DNA of 6,929 nt from Burkholderiales bacterium (lineage in GTDB: Bacteria > Pseudomonadota > Gammaproteobacteria > Burkholderiales > SG8-39). Location of the stretch: positions 1 to 6,929 of the forward strand of contig CAKKSJ010000305.1 in assembly GCA_919902965.1 (NCBI GenBank), read 5' to 3'. The notes below the pieces were generated by a model, which made no database searches, was not told where the DNA came from, and saw only the letters and a program-made list of their open reading frames with translations. Below are positions 5,253-6,929 of this stretch, piece by piece. Position numbers and translations under genes: made by a program. Position 1 is the stretch's first letter. Every line of letters starts with the position of its first letter.

Positions 5253-6281
5253 TCAATTACCGGCGCCGGCCGGTTCGCTGAGCGCGTCGATCTCGGCAAG
5301 CACCCGAGCGGGCAGAAGCTCGTTCATGCACTTGAAATGCCCCAGCGGGCAGTCACGCGCAAAACAGGGGCTGCACTCGATGTCGATCTTGACGATGCGC
5401 GCTGCAGCGCAGAGCGGCGGGGTGTGCGCAGGGCTGGAAGACCCGTACAGCGCAATAAGCGGTTTGCCCAGCGCGGCGGCGACGTGCATCAGTCACGAGT
5501 CGTTGCTCACCACCAGGCTGGCGCAGGCCATGAGGTCGATTGCGGCGGCGAGCTCGGTCTTGCCGCACAGGTTCTCGCACACGCCGCCGGACTGCGCCCG
5601 TATGTACTCGGCCAGTTCCGCGTCCTTAGCCGAACCGATCAGCCAGACGGCGTAATTGCGCGCGCTCAACGCGCGCGCAAGCGCCGCGAAATGCTGCGCC
5701 GGCCAGCGTTTGGCCGGACCGTATTCCGCCCCGGGGCAGAACACGGCAATCGGCCGCGAACGGTCAAGGGCGAGGCGCGCCGTGGTGCGTGCGGTATTGA
5801 CCGGATCGGACTGCAGCCGCACCGGGGGCAGCGGACGCGGCAATTTCGCGCCCGGTTTTTCCGCCAGTTGGGCATAGCGCTCGGCCATCAAGGGCAGCTT
5901 CTCAGGGTCGAGCTTGTGCACCAGGTTCAACAGGCCGTAGCGGAATTCGCCGGCGTAACCTGCGCGCAGCGGAATGTCGGCGAAAAAGGGTATCAGCGCG
6001 GACTTGAAACTGTTGGGGAGGACGATCGCCTGATCGTACTGCCGCTTGGCCAGTTCGCGCCCCAGCTGCCAGCGAGCGCGCAGCTTCAACTCGCCGTGCG
6101 CGAATGGCGAATTGATCACTTCGCCGATTTCCGGCATGCGCGCAAGCAGCGGGCCGCACCAGGGCGGGGCGAGGGCGTCTATGCTGACGCCGCCGGGCCT
6201 GTCGTGCAGACGCCGCAGCAAAGGCTGCGCCAGCAGCATGTCGCCGATCCAGGACGGGGCGACTATAAGAATGCGCGGCAT
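5253..6281 (-). pseudogene. waaF: ADP-heptose:LPS heptosyltransferase II (WaaF/RfaF), interrupted by an in-frame TGA
   Basis: WaaF adds the second heptose to the LPS inner core, at the cytoplasmic face of the inner membrane (GT9 family). From ATG 6281 the frame spans 342 codons and resembles E. coli WaaF throughout: PSWIGDMLLAQPL with the predicted catalytic D14, LPNSFKSALIPFF (88-100), CPGAEYGPAKRWP (182-194), GSAKD (216-220) and VSND at 258-261. Codon 263 is TGA (5493-5495) exactly where the family has the glycine of SNDSGLMHVAAALG. The same frame resumes at once with LMHVAAALGKPLIALYGSSSP and runs to TGA 5253-5255. One G-to-T change on the coding strand (GGA to TGA, base 5495) explains it. 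As read, the product would lose about 80 C-terminal residues of the ADP-heptose-binding domain. The frame extends to a TTG at 6302, but ATG 6281 fits the family start. It follows ilvE and the zinc-finger gene. Confidence 0.9.
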
Positions 6282-6305
6282 TGGGTGAGACGCGGGGAGC
6301 AAGGA

Positions 6306-6337
6306 GCGCGCAGAAAGAGTCTGTCCTCTCTGCGCGC
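6306..6337 (-). other. Strong stem-loop in the gap between the zinc-finger gene and waaF
   Basis: GCGCGCAGA (6306-6314) pairs perfectly with TCTGCGCGC (6329-6337), and GAG/CTC can extend the stem inward past a two-base bulge. The 75-base gap it occupies is unusual in an otherwise overlapping operon. No T run follows on the minus strand, so it is not a standard intrinsic terminator. It may act in mRNA stability or processing, or partly attenuate waaF. Confidence 0.5.
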
Positions 6338-6356
6338 GACCTATTCCTGACGCACT

Positions 6357-6551
6357 CTAGTGCCCTTTCGGCGGGGCGCCTTTGTAGACGTAATGCGTAC
6401 CGCAGTAGGGGCAGAGCAGATCGCCTGATTTTGCCACGTCGAGGAACACGCGCGGGTGCATGTTCCACACCGGGGTCGAGGGCATCGGGCAGTGCAGGGG
6501 CAAATCGCGCTCCGTAATCTCGACGCTGCGTTGCTGTGTGGCGGCGGACAT
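6357..6551 (-). CDS. Zinc-finger domain protein, zf-CHCC family
   Basis: This 64-residue protein has the four predicted zinc ligands of the zf-CHCC family: C21 (LHCPMP), H32 (NMHPRVFLD), and C47 and C50 (LLCPYCGTHYVYKG). The family is related in sequence to the zinc-binding NDUFS6 (13-kDa) subunit of mitochondrial complex I; its bacterial role is not established, and I claim none. There is no signal peptide or membrane segment. The ATG at 6551-6549 overlaps the ilvE stop by one base (TAATG), and a purine-rich AAAGGGG ends eight bases upstream, so translation is coupled to ilvE. From memory, small proteins of this type sit between ilvE and waaF in many Betaproteobacteria. Confidence 0.88.
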   Translation of the reverse strand: MSAATQQRSVEITERDLPLHCPMPSTPVWNMHPRVFLDVAKSGDLLCPYCGTHYVYKGAPPKGH

Positions 6552-6929
6552 TAGCGTTTCCCCTTTCTTGCAGGTTTGGCCGTGACAGTTACGCGCTTGC
6601 CTGTTGTCGACTTTGCTGCAGCCGTCTTGGCCTTGGCAACCGGCGCAAGCCAGTTGCTGTGGCGCGCGTCGCGGCCGTTGACCACCTCGAAGAACGCATT
6701 TTGCAGTTTGCGCGTGATCGGGCCGCGGCGGCCTGCGCCGATCTTGCGGCCGTCGACTTCGCGTATGGGCGTGACCTCGGCCGCGGTGCCGGTGAAAAAG
6801 GCTTCGTCGGCGATGTACAAATCGTCGCGGGTGATGCGCCGCGGCGTGACCGCGTAACCCAGCTCCGCAGCGAGCGTGATCACGCTGTCGCGCGTGATGC
6901 CCATCAGCGCCGAGGTCAGCTCCGGCTCG
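6551..6929 (-). CDS. ilvE: Branched-chain amino acid aminotransferase (IlvE), C-terminal part
   Basis: The gene enters from the right edge; 125 C-terminal residues are visible. The enzyme is a PLP-dependent transaminase interconverting Leu, Ile and Val with their 2-oxo acids, using 2-oxoglutarate. The fragment follows E. coli IlvE closely: SALMGITRD (6-14), LYIADEAFFTGTAAEVTPIREVDG (37-60) containing the GTAAE segment near the cofactor phosphate, and GRRGPITRKLQNAFF (66-80). The PLP lysine lies outside the window. Past the point where the E. coli protein ends, about 29 residues (from residue 97, bases 6554-6640) form a Lys/Ala/Arg/Thr-rich tail with no acidic residue. The gene is upstream of, and overlaps by one base, the zf-CHCC gene. 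Confidence 0.95.
   Translation of the reverse strand, partial: EPELTSALMGITRDSVITLAAELGYAVTPRRITRDDLYIADEAFFTGTAAEVTPIREVDGRKIGAGRRGPITRKLQNAFFEVVNGRDARHSNWLAPVAKAKTAAAKSTTGKRVTVTAKPARKGKR

Noticed and set aside
5493..5495. Programmed recoding of the waaF TGA (selenocysteine, or TGA read as glycine).
   Set aside because: The family has glycine here, not cysteine or selenocysteine, and I see no following SECIS-like element that I could defend. TGA serves as the normal stop of both disulfide genes and of waaF itself, so a genome-wide TGA=Gly code is excluded.
6282..6302. Upstream TTG start for WaaF adding MLPASHP.
   Set aside because: It has no ribosome binding site, and family members begin close to the ILIVAPSWIGD strand, as ATG 6281 does.

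Overview
This window looks like an ordinary chromosomal stretch of a high-GC betaproteobacterium. The pointers are the protein matches (class II PyrC, DUF3025, WaaF, zf-CHCC, IlvE), an A-type RNase P RNA, and the order pyrC - DUF3025 gene - rnpB facing ilvE - zinc-finger gene - waaF. From memory that order recurs in Betaproteobacteria; I could not search to confirm it. I see no phage, plasmid, CRISPR array or toxin/defence cassette, and I find no convincing new multi-gene system.

Left end (1-363): the last codons of a gene that reads like rsmI, followed by about 300 bases without a convincing gene. This stretch holds imperfect 17-base inverted ends (53-69 and 201-217) enclosing several hairpins, which looks like a small decayed insertion element (MITE-like). 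The rsmI stop codon lies inside its left end.

364-2659: a membrane-bound PAS-GGDEF diguanylate cyclase on the plus strand converges on a minus-strand, translationally coupled pair. That pair is a BdbC/DsbB-type quinone-linked oxidoreductase followed by a membrane-anchored DsbA-like thioredoxin-fold protein. Together they would introduce disulfides into exported proteins.

2660-2812: a divergent control region with a perfect TATAAT on each strand and a 7-bp palindrome between them.

2813-5201, plus strand: pyrC (dihydroorotase, pyrimidine synthesis), a DUF3025 protein of unknown function, then rnpB, the catalytic RNA that matures tRNA 5' ends.

5253-6929, minus strand: ilvE (cut by the window edge), a small zf-CHCC zinc-finger protein overlapping it by one base, and waaF, the inner-core LPS heptosyltransferase. 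The waaF frame carries one in-frame TGA exactly where the family has the conserved glycine of its SNDSGLMH motif. Everything else in the gene is intact, so this is either a very recent nonsense mutation or a single-base sequence error. It is the most notable observation here. The IlvE fragment also ends in a Lys/Ala/Arg-rich tail absent from the E. coli enzyme.
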